This document shows positions 53,342 to 61,433 of a stretch of 64,000 bases of DNA, one piece after another. Below the pieces are notes generated by a model. The model was given only the letters and a program-made list of their open reading frames with translations. It was not told the DNA's origin and made no database searches. How positions within the stretch are numbered: the stretch's first letter is position 1; the number at the start of each line of letters is the position of its first letter. Source of the stretch: Aurantimicrobium minutum (GTDB lineage: Bacteria; Actinomycetota; Actinomycetes; Actinomycetales; Microbacteriaceae); contig NZ_JARXVT010000001.1 in assembly GCF_029892845.1 (NCBI RefSeq), forward strand, positions 248,001-312,000, written 5' to 3'. The position numbers were made by a program, and so were the translations under genes.

Positions 53342-54171
53342 TGATCTATAGCTCTCCGCCCAACAGTGTTCGCTCGCTCGAACAGCGTCTCAGGAACCTT
53401 GAGCTGTCAGATGGTCTTGTGCAGCGCCGCAGAGTTGCAATGGCCTTGGTTGTGGTCGGTCAGTTGCTTCCAGAAGGTGTTATCAAAGGTGGCAGTGCCA
53501 TGGCGCTTCGCTACGGTCAAGCTACGAGGTTTACTCAGGATTTGGATGCTGCCCGTATCGCAGACCTTCAACACTTCCGAAGCGATTTTGAAGAGCAACT
53601 TCGAAACGGCTGGTCGGGATTTACGGGCAGACTCCTTGAGAAGGTAGCACCCCGGCCATTGTCCATACCTCCGGCCTATGTCATGCAGCCATTTGAAGTG
53701 AAACTTGAATATTTGGGAAGACCCTGGTGCACCGTGAGCTTTGAGCTCGGTCACAACGAGCTCGGTGACGCCGAGAACCCAGAGTTCCATCTCTCTAGTC
53801 ATCTCATTGAACTGTTTAACCAGGTTGGCCTGGAAACTCCGAGGCCGGTTGCCGTAATGCGAATCGACTTTCAAATTGCGCAGAAGCTGCACGCAGTTTC
53901 TGCGTGGGGAAGCGAGCGAGCCCGAGACCTGGTTGATCTTCAGCTCCTTGCAGCGGACAGTGTTCTCGTCAGGGAGCAAACAAGAGAAACATGTGTGCGT
54001 CTTTTTGACTACCGCCAGCAACAATCCTGGCCACCAGTTATTCAGCTAGGACAACAGTGGAGCTCACTTTATGTTGCGGCGGCAGATGGTCTGGACGTAA
54101 TCCCTACGGTTGAAGAAGCCGTGTTATGGGTAAACGGCTTTATTCGGACACTGGCTACAGTTGAGTCATAG
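53341..54171 (+). CDS. abiEii: AbiEii-type nucleotidyltransferase toxin
   Basis: A 276-residue protein of the AbiEii family. Motif I is K-GGSAMALRYG (residues 49-59) and R63-FTQ-D67-L-D69; later IDFQIAQKLHAVSAWGSERARDLVDLQLL carries the conserved K and D. Known members transfer nucleotides to targets such as tRNA acceptor stems and provide phage abortive infection. GTG start overlapping the abiEi stop (TAGTG). Confidence 0.85.
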   Translation: MIYSSPPNSVRSLEQRLRNLELSDGLVQRRRVAMALVVVGQLLPEGVIKGGSAMALRYGQATRFTQDLDAARIADLQHFRSDFEEQLRNGWSGFTGRLLEKVAPRPLSIPPAYVMQPFEVKLEYLGRPWCTVSFELGHNELGDAENPEFHLSSHLIELFNQVGLETPRPVAVMRIDFQIAQKLHAVSAWGSERARDLVDLQLLAADSVLVREQTRETCVRLFDYRQQQSWPPVIQLGQQWSSLYVAAADGLDVIPTVEEAVLWVNGFIRTLATVES

Positions 54172-54199
54172 TTAGAGCACTCATTCCCAAGGAGCCAGC

Positions 54200-54877
54200 A
54201 TGTGTGGAGGTTACGCGCTCGCGGAACCCACTGAAGTGCTGGAAGACGTCTTCAATGTTGATCTGGTGGGGGAGAACCTTCCCGGCCCCAGCTGGAACAT
54301 TAGGCCCACCAACCAGGTACCTGTTGTGGTTGACACCATTGACTCATCAGGTGACCAGCTCCGGCGCTTAGAGAGCGCTCGCTGGTCTCTGATTCCTTCA
54401 TGGGTAAAAGACGCACCACCCAAGTTCTCCACCTTCAATGCTCGAAGTGAAGACGCAGCGTCGAAGGCATCATGGCGTGATGCGGTGAAGTCCAAGCGGT
54501 GCTTGGTTCCCGCCTCGGGGTATTACGAGTGGGTAGTCGAAGACGGAGTGAAGGTTCCGCACTACATCCACTCGACTGAAACCCTTGCGTTTGCTGGTCT
54601 ATATTCGTGGTGGCGAGCCCAAGAGAGCGATCCTTGGATGCTTACCGCCACCATCTTGACTATGCCTACTGTGCCTGAATTAGCATCTATTCACGACCGG
54701 AATCCTGTGCCACTGCCGAAGGATTTCTGGGCAACCTGGCTCGATCCCAAGGAAGTGGGAACGCAGGAGCTTGTGGACTTGGCGGTTGCTCAAGCTATGC
54801 CAGTTGCTTCAGGTTTGAGCGAGTACAGAGTGAACCCCATTAAAGGCAACGGCCCTGAACTTATTTCCCCTGCTTGA
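54200..54877 (+). CDS. SRAP / HMCES-YedK DNA-protein crosslink protein
   Basis: A 225-residue SOS response-associated peptidase. Cys2 after the initiator Met, N80 in FNARSED, E110 in GYYEW and H165 in IHDRNP are the active-site residues. It shields abasic sites in single-stranded DNA by covalent attachment. Ribosome binding site AAGGAG. It overlaps the convergent exporter gene by 17 bases. Confidence 0.93.
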   Translation: MCGGYALAEPTEVLEDVFNVDLVGENLPGPSWNIRPTNQVPVVVDTIDSSGDQLRRLESARWSLIPSWVKDAPPKFSTFNARSEDAASKASWRDAVKSKRCLVPASGYYEWVVEDGVKVPHYIHSTETLAFAGLYSWWRAQESDPWMLTATILTMPTVPELASIHDRNPVPLPKDFWATWLDPKEVGTQELVDLAVAQAMPVASGLSEYRVNPIKGNGPELISPA

Positions 54878-56159
54878 TCTTCACTGTCTTCAAGATCAGC
54901 CCGGCACCGTTTCGCATAATGAGCTTGGTATCTGGCGCAATCTTGCTCAGGAGCGGATAGACGGCAGTCGCGAGCATCATTCCAACGGCCATAGCGAAGA
55001 ATGTCAGAACAGCTGTGTTGGCGACGTCGCTGAGGTTCTTTGCTGACTCTAGTTCTCCAGTTAATGCGACGAACCCTGTGGAACCAGGAACGATCAGCCA
55101 GAACGTGGGCAAGAAGATAGCTAAGTCACCAGGGCCACCACCCAGGCGTGCGTTAATAGCCCACGAGGTAATGAGGCCTAGTGCAGTTGCTATGCCCGCT
55201 GATAAGGGAACGCCCAGGCTAGGTACCGCCAATACTGAAATGGCAAAGCTCAACATCATGACAAACAAACTGGGTAGCCATAACCGCAGGGGGGTGCAGA
55301 AGTAGAGGAAAGTTCCAACCCCATAGATAGCAGCACCAGCCCAAGCAACCCATTCAGGAGTCAGTCTTGCAGTGACATCTACAAGCCTTGTGGAGGGGAT
55401 GCCACTGACCCCGATAGCTAGGGCGCCACCGAAGGCCATACTGCCGAGGATCATTAATGCATACATCAGCCGAGATGCACCTGAAACCATATAGCCACTG
55501 ACTAGTTCAATAATCCCCGAAGTCAGCGTTGCACCAGGCAAGAGCACCACAATAAGCATGGCAACCATACGAACCGGGTCCGGCTTATCAATGATCAGAG
55601 CCAACCCGGCAACCATCATCCCTGCAACAAAGGTCGCCATGAGGGGAAGCAGCGCAGCAAAGCGTGTGCTGCGACTGAGATTCAGCACCATGACGCCGAT
55701 AAGCAACCCCATGACAGTGACTGCGATAAGCGCTGGAAGATCAAGACGGAACGCCGCACCAAAACCCAGTGCGGAAAGTGAATAGCCCACCACGCGAAGC
55801 CACGAAGGATAAATGGGCTTTTTGTGTGAAATTGCACGAAGACTCTCGGCGACATCATGCGCATTGTCTTTGTTGTGACGAGCCTGGGCAAGAACAGATT
55901 GCACCTGTGTCATCTGGTCAAATCGATAGCTCGTTTTGACCACGCGAAGCTGGGGCACTCCATGCTTATGAGTTTCGGTCAAAACAAGGGTAGGTAACAG
56001 AACAATTTCTGCATCCGCATCGTAGGCATCTGCAAGACCTCGAAGAACTTCTTCTGCTTGTGGCGCAGGATAAGTGGAACTCACCATCGCTGCCGCAGCT
56101 TCTGTGAGCATGTCTGTCACATCAGGTCGTGTTGCAGGCGCAGGTGTTTGCTCAGTCAT
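54861..56159 (-). CDS. Threonine/serine exporter family protein (ThrE-like)
   Basis: A 432-residue membrane protein with an N-terminal cytosolic domain (DMLTEAAAAMVSSTYPAPQAEEVLRGLADAYDADAEIVLLPT), then about ten helices in two sets (DUF1212-like and DUF3815-like halves). PTFWLIVPGSTGFVAL is typical of the second half. Members export threonine or serine in Corynebacterium. TAGCGT lies six bases before the ATG. Confidence 0.88.
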   Translation of the reverse strand: MTEQTPAPATRPDVTDMLTEAAAAMVSSTYPAPQAEEVLRGLADAYDADAEIVLLPTLVLTETHKHGVPQLRVVKTSYRFDQMTQVQSVLAQARHNKDNAHDVAESLRAISHKKPIYPSWLRVVGYSLSALGFGAAFRLDLPALIAVTVMGLLIGVMVLNLSRSTRFAALLPLMATFVAGMMVAGLALIIDKPDPVRMVAMLIVVLLPGATLTSGIIELVSGYMVSGASRLMYALMILGSMAFGGALAIGVSGIPSTRLVDVTARLTPEWVAWAGAAIYGVGTFLYFCTPLRLWLPSLFVMMLSFAISVLAVPSLGVPLSAGIATALGLITSWAINARLGGGPGDLAIFLPTFWLIVPGSTGFVALTGELESAKNLSDVANTAVLTFFAMAVGMMLATAVYPLLSKIAPDTKLIMRNGAGLILKTVKIKQGK

Positions 56160-56165
56160 GAGTCA

Positions 56166-56171
56166 ACGCTA
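56166..56171 (-). promoter_or_regulatory. -10 box of the ThrE-like gene
   Basis: On the minus strand TAGCGT is followed by six bases and the ATG at 56159, so the transcript would be leaderless. Confidence 0.45.
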
Positions 56172-56227
56172 ACAAACACTAAGTTCTTTAGACTGTCTGT
56201 AACTTTTTTCTGTGATCGGAGTTCGAC

Positions 56228-56692
56228 ATGCAGCACAACTTTCTCTACTCGGTAGAGCGTGAGTACTCCCAGCCCATGACCCGTATCTGGGAAGCATGGA
56301 CCGATGCGGCTCAACTCGAGGCGTGGTATCACCCCACTGTGTTGGCAAACGTTCCTGGTTCTTCGGTGTCCGAACCTGTCGTTGGTGGCGCCTGGGCTAT
56401 CGCTGTGGATGTGCCGGAAGCAGGCTTTCAATCCTGCTTTTGGGGCACCTACACCGCTCTCGAACCCGGCAAGTTGATCGAGCACACCATGTTCTACTCC
56501 CAGGACCCCGCAGAGTTTGCGGCCAAAGATCTCACTGGTGAATTTGCCAAGATTGTGGTCAACTTCGAAGAGCGTCCCTCTGGCACTTGGGTGAAGTTCA
56601 GCCAGTATGGCGAGCTCCCGGAAGAGCACATCCCTTTGGCTAAAGCTGGGATGGACAGCTACTTCCAGTCGCTCGCTGATTACCTGGGCTAA
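56228..56692 (+). CDS. SRPBCC (AHSA1-type) domain protein
   Basis: A 154-residue START/Bet v1-like protein (YSVEREYSQPMTRIWEAWTDAAQLEAWYHP; GGAWAIAVDVPEAG; GTYTALEPGKLIEHTMFYSQD). Such proteins bind hydrophobic ligands or activate chaperones; the function here is unknown. GGAG ribosome binding site. It abuts the convergent SDR gene. Confidence 0.8.
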   Translation: MQHNFLYSVEREYSQPMTRIWEAWTDAAQLEAWYHPTVLANVPGSSVSEPVVGGAWAIAVDVPEAGFQSCFWGTYTALEPGKLIEHTMFYSQDPAEFAAKDLTGEFAKIVVNFEERPSGTWVKFSQYGELPEEHIPLAKAGMDSYFQSLADYLG

Positions 56693-57496
56693 CTAGCCAA
56701 GCAGAGACTTCATCTGCTTATAAATGAGTTCCGCTGCCTTCTCGGGCATCAAGCGGGTGAGCTTGTCCATAGTTTTGGCATCTGAGCCGATGAAAACTTT
56801 GTAGGAGTTCTTCTCGATCGCACCAATGATGGTGCTCGCTGCCACGTTCACTGAGGTCATCTTGAACTTATTGGCTTCGTGCACGTCAGTACCTGCAGGA
56901 ATTTCCATGCCAGAGTTCTGGGCAATGTTCGTCTCGATTGCACCGGGATAAATCGCGGTGACGTGCACGTTGGTGCCCTTGAGCTCAGAATGCAGACCTT
57001 CGGTTAGAAGCTTCACTGCTGCCTTCGTTGCGCCATAGATGGTCTGGCCAGGAACGGGGGCATAGCCGCCCATGCTGGAGACATTCGCGATGTAGCCTTC
57101 TGGGCGCTTGAGAAGCTCAGGCAGGAATGCCTTCACGGTGTTGATGGTGCCATAAAGGTTCACGTTGATGACGCGCTCAATCGCATCGAATTCAAGGTCA
57201 TTGACCCGGACGAAGGGCTGGATGATTCCAGCCACGTTGACGAGAGCGTCAACCTGGCCGTGCTTGGTGATCACTGCCTTGGGCAGCGCCATTACTTTGG
57301 CGCGGTCCGTGATGTTGAGTGTGTGCGTGGAGAGCTTGGCGTTCTTGCCCGCGAGCTTGGCTGTCTCCTTGAGGCCTTCAGCGCTGAGGTCAACGGCAGC
57401 AACTGTTGCGCCCCTGGCGAGGAGTTGCAGAACGAGTTCACGAGCGATGCCGTTACCGCCGCCGGTGACGACGAATACTTTGCCTGAGATGTCCAT
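56693..57496 (-). CDS. Short-chain dehydrogenase/reductase
   Basis: A 267-residue SDR with the cofactor motif VVTGGGNGIARELV (TGxxxGxG), ALVNVAGIIQPFVR (NNAG equivalent), catalytic S in NVSSMGG and Y-x3-K in YGATKAAVKLL. The long C-terminal region ending IGSDAKTMDKLTRLMPEKAAELI suits SDRs acting on lipids or steroids; substrate unknown. ATG 57496 has AAAGGA upstream. Confidence 0.88.
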   Translation of the reverse strand: MDISGKVFVVTGGGNGIARELVLQLLARGATVAAVDLSAEGLKETAKLAGKNAKLSTHTLNITDRAKVMALPKAVITKHGQVDALVNVAGIIQPFVRVNDLEFDAIERVINVNLYGTINTVKAFLPELLKRPEGYIANVSSMGGYAPVPGQTIYGATKAAVKLLTEGLHSELKGTNVHVTAIYPGAIETNIAQNSGMEIPAGTDVHEANKFKMTSVNVAASTIIGAIEKNSYKVFIGSDAKTMDKLTRLMPEKAAELIYKQMKSLLG

Positions 57497-57623
57497 GATG
57501 TGTTCCTTTATCTGGATGTTTATCTTCATCCAATTTCAGTATCCTCCTGACGCTCCAGAACACAACATGGGTTTGACCGCTCAGCGGTCCTAACATGGAA
57601 ACAATTCGCGTAAGGAATGAATC

Positions 57624-58079
57624 ATGACTGAAGCACCACTCTTTGCCCCAGTGTGGGTATTTACTCAACTCAACTGGCTTGCAATTTTCGTTGCTTTTGT
57701 CGCAGCATTCATCGCCGGTGCCATCTGGTTTGGGCCTAAGACCTTCTTTCCTATGTGGTGGCGGGCCATGGGTAAAGACCCTAACAATATGGAAGTCACC
57801 GGCAACATGGCGGTTACCTTCGGCGCCACCGCCATCGCTGCTTTCGTGGAAGCTATTGCTGTTGCCACAGTTATTTATTTTGTTGCGGCAGTATCTCCAC
57901 ACTTCGGAGTCCTCGAAGGCGGCCTTGTAGGTCTGCTGTTAGGTATCGGACTGGCCGCGGCGTCATCGCTGTCTCATCGTCTTTTTGCTGGCCAGGGATT
58001 CAAAGTCTGGCTCATTGAGGTCTCCAGTGATGTGGTGAACCTCACCATCATGGGCCTCATTATTGGTGCTTGGCGCTAA
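57624..58079 (+). CDS. DUF1761-like membrane protein
   Basis: A 151-residue membrane protein with four likely helices: LNWLAIFVAFVAAFIAGAIWFGP, FGATAIAAFVEAIAVATVIYFVAA, EGGLVGLLLGIGLAAASSLSHRLF and VVNLTIMGLIIGAW. The IWFGPKTFFPMWWRAMGK stretch is typical of DUF1761. Ribosome binding site TAAGGAA. Confidence 0.8.
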   Translation: MTEAPLFAPVWVFTQLNWLAIFVAFVAAFIAGAIWFGPKTFFPMWWRAMGKDPNNMEVTGNMAVTFGATAIAAFVEAIAVATVIYFVAAVSPHFGVLEGGLVGLLLGIGLAAASSLSHRLFAGQGFKVWLIEVSSDVVNLTIMGLIIGAWR

Positions 58080-58109
58080 TCTAGAACTACCCAAGGAACA
58101 GGAGTCATC

Positions 58110-58322
58110 ATGGGTTTCACCGCATTAATGTCATCGACCTTCGGTCGCTGGGCTCGCATCGTTGTTGGTCTCGTTCTCGCTTTTGCCGCACTGACCTGGG
58201 GTCCTGTCGGCGGAATCTTCGTGTTTGTTGGCCTCATGCTGATCGCTGCCGGGGCTTCTGACACCTGCTACTTTGCGCCACTGTTTGGTCGCAACTTCAA
58301 TGGCAACGACAACCGTCGCTAG
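58110..58322 (+). CDS. DUF2892-like small membrane protein
   Basis: A 70-residue protein with two helices (WARIVVGLVLAFAALTWG; IFVFVGLMLIAAGA) and a Cys-containing end (SDTCYFAPLFGRNFNG). The GRWARIVVG start and YFAPLFG end fit the DUF2892 (YgaP-like membrane segment) family. Downstream of the DUF1761-like gene; a terminator follows. Confidence 0.78.
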   Translation: MGFTALMSSTFGRWARIVVGLVLAFAALTWGPVGGIFVFVGLMLIAAGASDTCYFAPLFGRNFNGNDNRR

Positions 58323-58333
58323 TAAGAACCTCA

Positions 58334-58370
58334 CGAAGGCCTCCGAAATTCTTCGGAGTCCTTCGTCTTT
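58334..58370 (+). terminator. Terminator after the DUF2892-like gene
   Basis: CGAAGG and CTCCGAA (58334-58347) pair with TTCGGAG and CCTTCG (58352-58365), with one mismatch and a four-base loop, followed by TCTTT. Confidence 0.8.
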
Positions 58371-58397
58371 AACCTTGTGTTGACTACTCTGAAAAGC

Positions 58398-58607
58398 ATG
58401 AGTGAAAAAGTGACCGGACCTGCCTCCTACTTCCCCTCGATTGAGAAAAAGTATGGTCAGCCCATTGATCACTGGATGGCCCAGCTTGACGCTGTCAAAG
58501 GTGAGAAGCACATGGACCAGGTCAACTACCTCAAGACTGAACACGGCATGGGCCACGGTCACGCCAACGCAATTGTTGCGGTCTATCGAGTGAACAACGG
58601 TCTCTAA
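58398..58607 (+). CDS. DUF4287-like small protein
   Basis: A 69-residue soluble protein (SYFPSIEKKYGQPIDHWMAQL, then HMDQVNYLKTEHGMGHGHANAIVAVYR) matching the DUF4287 pattern, function unknown. ATG 58398 is chosen because TACTCT lies seven bases upstream. One-base overlap with the next gene, a DUF1801 partner as often seen. Confidence 0.82.
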   Translation: MSEKVTGPASYFPSIEKKYGQPIDHWMAQLDAVKGEKHMDQVNYLKTEHGMGHGHANAIVAVYRVNNGL

Positions 58608-58969
58608 TGTCTGTCGCTGAAATCGATGCCTATATCCAAGCCCAGCCTGAGCCACAGCGCTCCACGCTCGAGGCGCTGCGAGTGCAGATCTTGAACGTTG
58701 TCCCAGATGCAGAGCAGTGCATCTCCTATGCCATGCCTGGGTTCCGCGTGAACGGCAAGGTCGTTGCCGGCTTCGCTTCCTATAAGAAGCACATTGGCTA
58801 CTACCCGCACTCTGGACAGGTTTTCAGAGTCATGATGGATGACTTGGCTGGCTATGAGGTTTCGGAGAAAGGCGGCGGGGTCAAGTTCCCCATTGACCGC
58901 ACTGTGCCGGACGCCTTGATTGAGAAGCTCATCGCAGTGCGCATGAGCCAGGCATTCCCTGACGCCTAA
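58607..58969 (+). CDS. DUF1801-like protein (YdhG/iron-chaperone-like)
   Basis: A 120-residue protein with IDAYIQAQPEPQRSTLEALRVQILNVVPDAEQCISYAMPGFRVNGKVVAGFASYKKHIGYYPHSG, the DUF1801 core. Members resemble frataxin in fold and have been linked to iron handling, but the role is unproven. Stop overlaps the convergent MATE gene by four bases. Confidence 0.82.
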   Translation: MSVAEIDAYIQAQPEPQRSTLEALRVQILNVVPDAEQCISYAMPGFRVNGKVVAGFASYKKHIGYYPHSGQVFRVMMDDLAGYEVSEKGGGVKFPIDRTVPDALIEKLIAVRMSQAFPDA

Positions 58970-60375
58970 GGAACGTGAATGATCCCCGTAGTGGGGTCAT
59001 CGGGCAGTTCTTCGGGAATGAAGTGCTTATCGGCTACGGCCTGCCACCGAATGCGTCGTTCACGCCAGCTGAAGAAGAACACTTTGAAGAACTCTTCAAT
59101 CGTGCGACCAATGAAGAGGCCATAGATGCCCAGGGGCGTGAAGAAGGCTAAGGCAATAGTGATGGGGACGCCCACTATGAAGGGCGCAATAAAGTCCCCA
59201 ACCACCACACCCTTGACGTCATCTCCACTGGGAAGAATGGCAGCCCCCAGAAGTGCAATGCGCACTTTCACGAACTGAATGGTCGCGTTGAGGAGAATGG
59301 CAAAGGTCACGGGAATGAGCACCGCTGGCCCGATCTCTGGAAAAAGCGTGGGCACGGCAAGTGCACTAGCTGCGAACAAAACACCAAAGGCAATGCCGGT
59401 ATAAACGCCCACACGTTTGATCTTGGCAATCCAGGCCTGAGCTAGTGCTCCATCTCCTGCACCAACCGCGCGGCCAGCAAGCGCGGTGACCGCGCTCATC
59501 AAGCCCAAGCTGGCAACAAAGAAAACAGCCTCGAGTGAGCCAAAGATCTGCAGAACAGCCAAGGCATCATTGCTAATTTGCTGGGCAATGATGTTGTAGA
59601 TGAAGTTTCCGGACGTCCAGAAGACAGTGGTCAGCGCGAGTGGAATGCCCAAAACAAACAGGGGAACCAGTACATGCTTCCAGCTGGCCCAGCTGCCCGG
59701 TGTTTCCCACCCGGCAATGCGATACAAACCGTAGGTCTGATACGCCATCACGGCAGCTTTGATGATCGAGATGATCAGTGTTGCCCAAGCAGCACCCACG
59801 ATTCCCATGGCGGGGAAGCCAAACCAGCCAAAAACCAAGATGATGGCGATGGGGGTATTGAGCACGGTCGTGATGATGGTGGCGGCCATGGGGGAACGGG
59901 CATGGTCGGCGGAACGCAGGATGCCGCTGAATATTTCAGAGAGAACAGCGAAGGGCAGGCTCAGAGACAAAACCGCAAGGTAGGCGGGGCCTTCTCGGAG
60001 CACATCTTCAGATGCGCCAAAAGCTCGCAGGATTTCAGTGGGAAACGCAATAAGTGGGATTGCCACGACAAGTGAGATGACGAAACCAGTGATGAGAGCA
60101 GAGGACACAACGGTGCTGAGTTCCTTTTCGCGCTTAGCGCCGTAAGCCCTCGCGACCAGGATCGCTGCGCTGGCGCCGAGAGCACCGAGCGTGAAGGTGG
60201 GAATCAGGTTGAGGCTGTTGACCAGTCCTACGGATGCAACGGCGACTGCCCCCAGTGCGCCCACAACAATCTGGTTAATGAAGTTCAGTAACAGAATGAA
60301 GACAAACTCCAGGCTGACCGGAATCGCAATATTGGCGATTTCCCGTCCGGGGGTAGCGGTTGCTGGAGTCGACAT
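58966..60375 (-). CDS. MATE-family efflux transporter
   Basis: A 469-residue protein with 12 likely helices in two similar halves, starting IANIAIPVSLEFVFILLLNFINQIVVGALG. It resembles the NorM/DinF group that exports cationic compounds with Na+ or H+. TAGGCT lies nine bases before the ATG on the minus strand. Confidence 0.9.
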   Translation of the reverse strand: MSTPATATPGREIANIAIPVSLEFVFILLLNFINQIVVGALGAVAVASVGLVNSLNLIPTFTLGALGASAAILVARAYGAKREKELSTVVSSALITGFVISLVVAIPLIAFPTEILRAFGASEDVLREGPAYLAVLSLSLPFAVLSEIFSGILRSADHARSPMAATIITTVLNTPIAIILVFGWFGFPAMGIVGAAWATLIISIIKAAVMAYQTYGLYRIAGWETPGSWASWKHVLVPLFVLGIPLALTTVFWTSGNFIYNIIAQQISNDALAVLQIFGSLEAVFFVASLGLMSAVTALAGRAVGAGDGALAQAWIAKIKRVGVYTGIAFGVLFAASALAVPTLFPEIGPAVLIPVTFAILLNATIQFVKVRIALLGAAILPSGDDVKGVVVGDFIAPFIVGVPITIALAFFTPLGIYGLFIGRTIEEFFKVFFFSWRERRIRWQAVADKHFIPEELPDDPTTGIIHVP

Positions 60376-60384
60376 AACTTCACA

Positions 60385-60422
60385 AGCCTATTCCCGGCTG
60401 ACACACCTCTCCGGCCTACACT
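60385..60422. promoter_or_regulatory. Divergent promoters of the MATE and SOUL genes
   Basis: TAGGCT (minus, 60390-60385) and TACACT (plus, 60417-60422) lie nine and six bases before the two ATGs. Only 53 bases separate the genes, so both leaders are minimal or absent. Confidence 0.5.
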
Positions 60423-60428
60423 CAGGTC

Positions 60429-60950
60429 ATGACTGAAGAGCAGCCCTACACCGTCTTGAGGAAGTATGACGGTTTCGAGGTGCGCCACTACCCGGACTAT
60501 GTCTTGGTCCAAGTTGATGTCACCGGTGACTTTATGCGTGCAGGAAACGTGGCCTTCGGCCCCCTCGTGAGTTACATCTCTGGCAACAACGTGGTGGGCA
60601 AGAAGTTCGCCATGACGGCGCCAGTGCTGCAGGAAACCCGTGGTGAGGAAACCCACACTGTTTCTTTTGTTCTTCCTGCAGGTATGACCATCGCAGATGT
60701 TCCGCTGCCCTCTAACGCCCGCGTCTCAACCAAACACGTGTCAGCCCATGACGCAGCTGTGATGAAATTCGGTGGTGGTTGGAACGGTGACCGTTTCCAA
60801 GAAAATGGGGAACTCTTGCAGAAGAAGGTTCACGAAGCAGGTCTCAATCCCGTGGGCAATGTCTACTACGCCCGCTTTGATCCTCCCTGGAAACCTTGGT
60901 TTTTGAAGCGCAATGAAGTTCTCCTCGCGCTGGAGCCTACCCAGAGCTAA
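60429..60950 (+). CDS. SOUL heme-binding family protein
   Basis: A 173-residue SOUL/HBP protein (YTVLRKYDGFEVRHYPDYVLVQVDVTGDF; GKKFAMTAPVLQE; NGDRFQENGELLQKKVHEAGL; YYARFDPPWKPWFLKRNEVLL). The family binds tetrapyrroles; the role in bacteria is unclear. Confidence 0.9.
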   Translation: MTEEQPYTVLRKYDGFEVRHYPDYVLVQVDVTGDFMRAGNVAFGPLVSYISGNNVVGKKFAMTAPVLQETRGEETHTVSFVLPAGMTIADVPLPSNARVSTKHVSAHDAAVMKFGGGWNGDRFQENGELLQKKVHEAGLNPVGNVYYARFDPPWKPWFLKRNEVLLALEPTQS

Positions 60951-60955
60951 ACGCC

Positions 60956-60961
60956 TAAACT
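60956..60961 (+). promoter_or_regulatory. -10 box of the second SRPBCC gene
   Basis: TAAACT is followed by seven bases and the ATG at 60969, five bases after the SOUL stop codon, so the gene probably has its own leaderless transcript. Confidence 0.45.
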
Positions 60962-60968
60962 TGTCAGC

Positions 60969-61433
60969 ATGCCCAAGCCTTACAGCCTGCAAGTTTCTGA
61001 AGACATCAACGCCCCTATCGACACGGTCTTCGACGTGCTCAATGACCTCAACCAGCTCGAAGCATGGTCTCCCTTTAGCGCCATGGACCCCAGCCTGGTC
61101 AGCACTATCTCTACCCCTGCTTCTGGTGTGGGCTCGGTCTATTCCTGGAAGGGCAAGCGCATTGGCTCTGGTTCTATGACCATGACCGTGTGCACCAAGC
61201 CCTACAAGATCGCATTCGACATGGACTTCAATGGCAAGGACAAGGCACTCAGCGAATACCTCATCACCGAGGCCGATGGTGTCACCACCGTGACCTGGTT
61301 CCTGGGTGGCGAGCGTGGCTTCGGCGGTCAGCTCATGAACGCTCTGTTCAAGTTCGACAAGATGATGAGCAAGAACTTCGCCGATGGTCTCGGTTCGCTC
61401 AAGGCTCTCATCGAAGCCCAGGCTCAGAAGTAA
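60969..61433 (+). CDS. SRPBCC / polyketide-cyclase-like protein
   Basis: A 154-residue START-fold protein (YSLQVSEDINAPIDTVFDVLNDLNQLEAWSPF; GSVYSWKGKRIGSGSMTMT; TWFLGGERGFGGQLMNALFKFDKMMSKNFADGL). A ligand-binding role is likely; no catalytic residues can be assigned. Its stop directly abuts the stop of the convergent cysteine desulfurase gene. Confidence 0.82.
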   Translation: MPKPYSLQVSEDINAPIDTVFDVLNDLNQLEAWSPFSAMDPSLVSTISTPASGVGSVYSWKGKRIGSGSMTMTVCTKPYKIAFDMDFNGKDKALSEYLITEADGVTTVTWFLGGERGFGGQLMNALFKFDKMMSKNFADGLGSLKALIEAQAQK

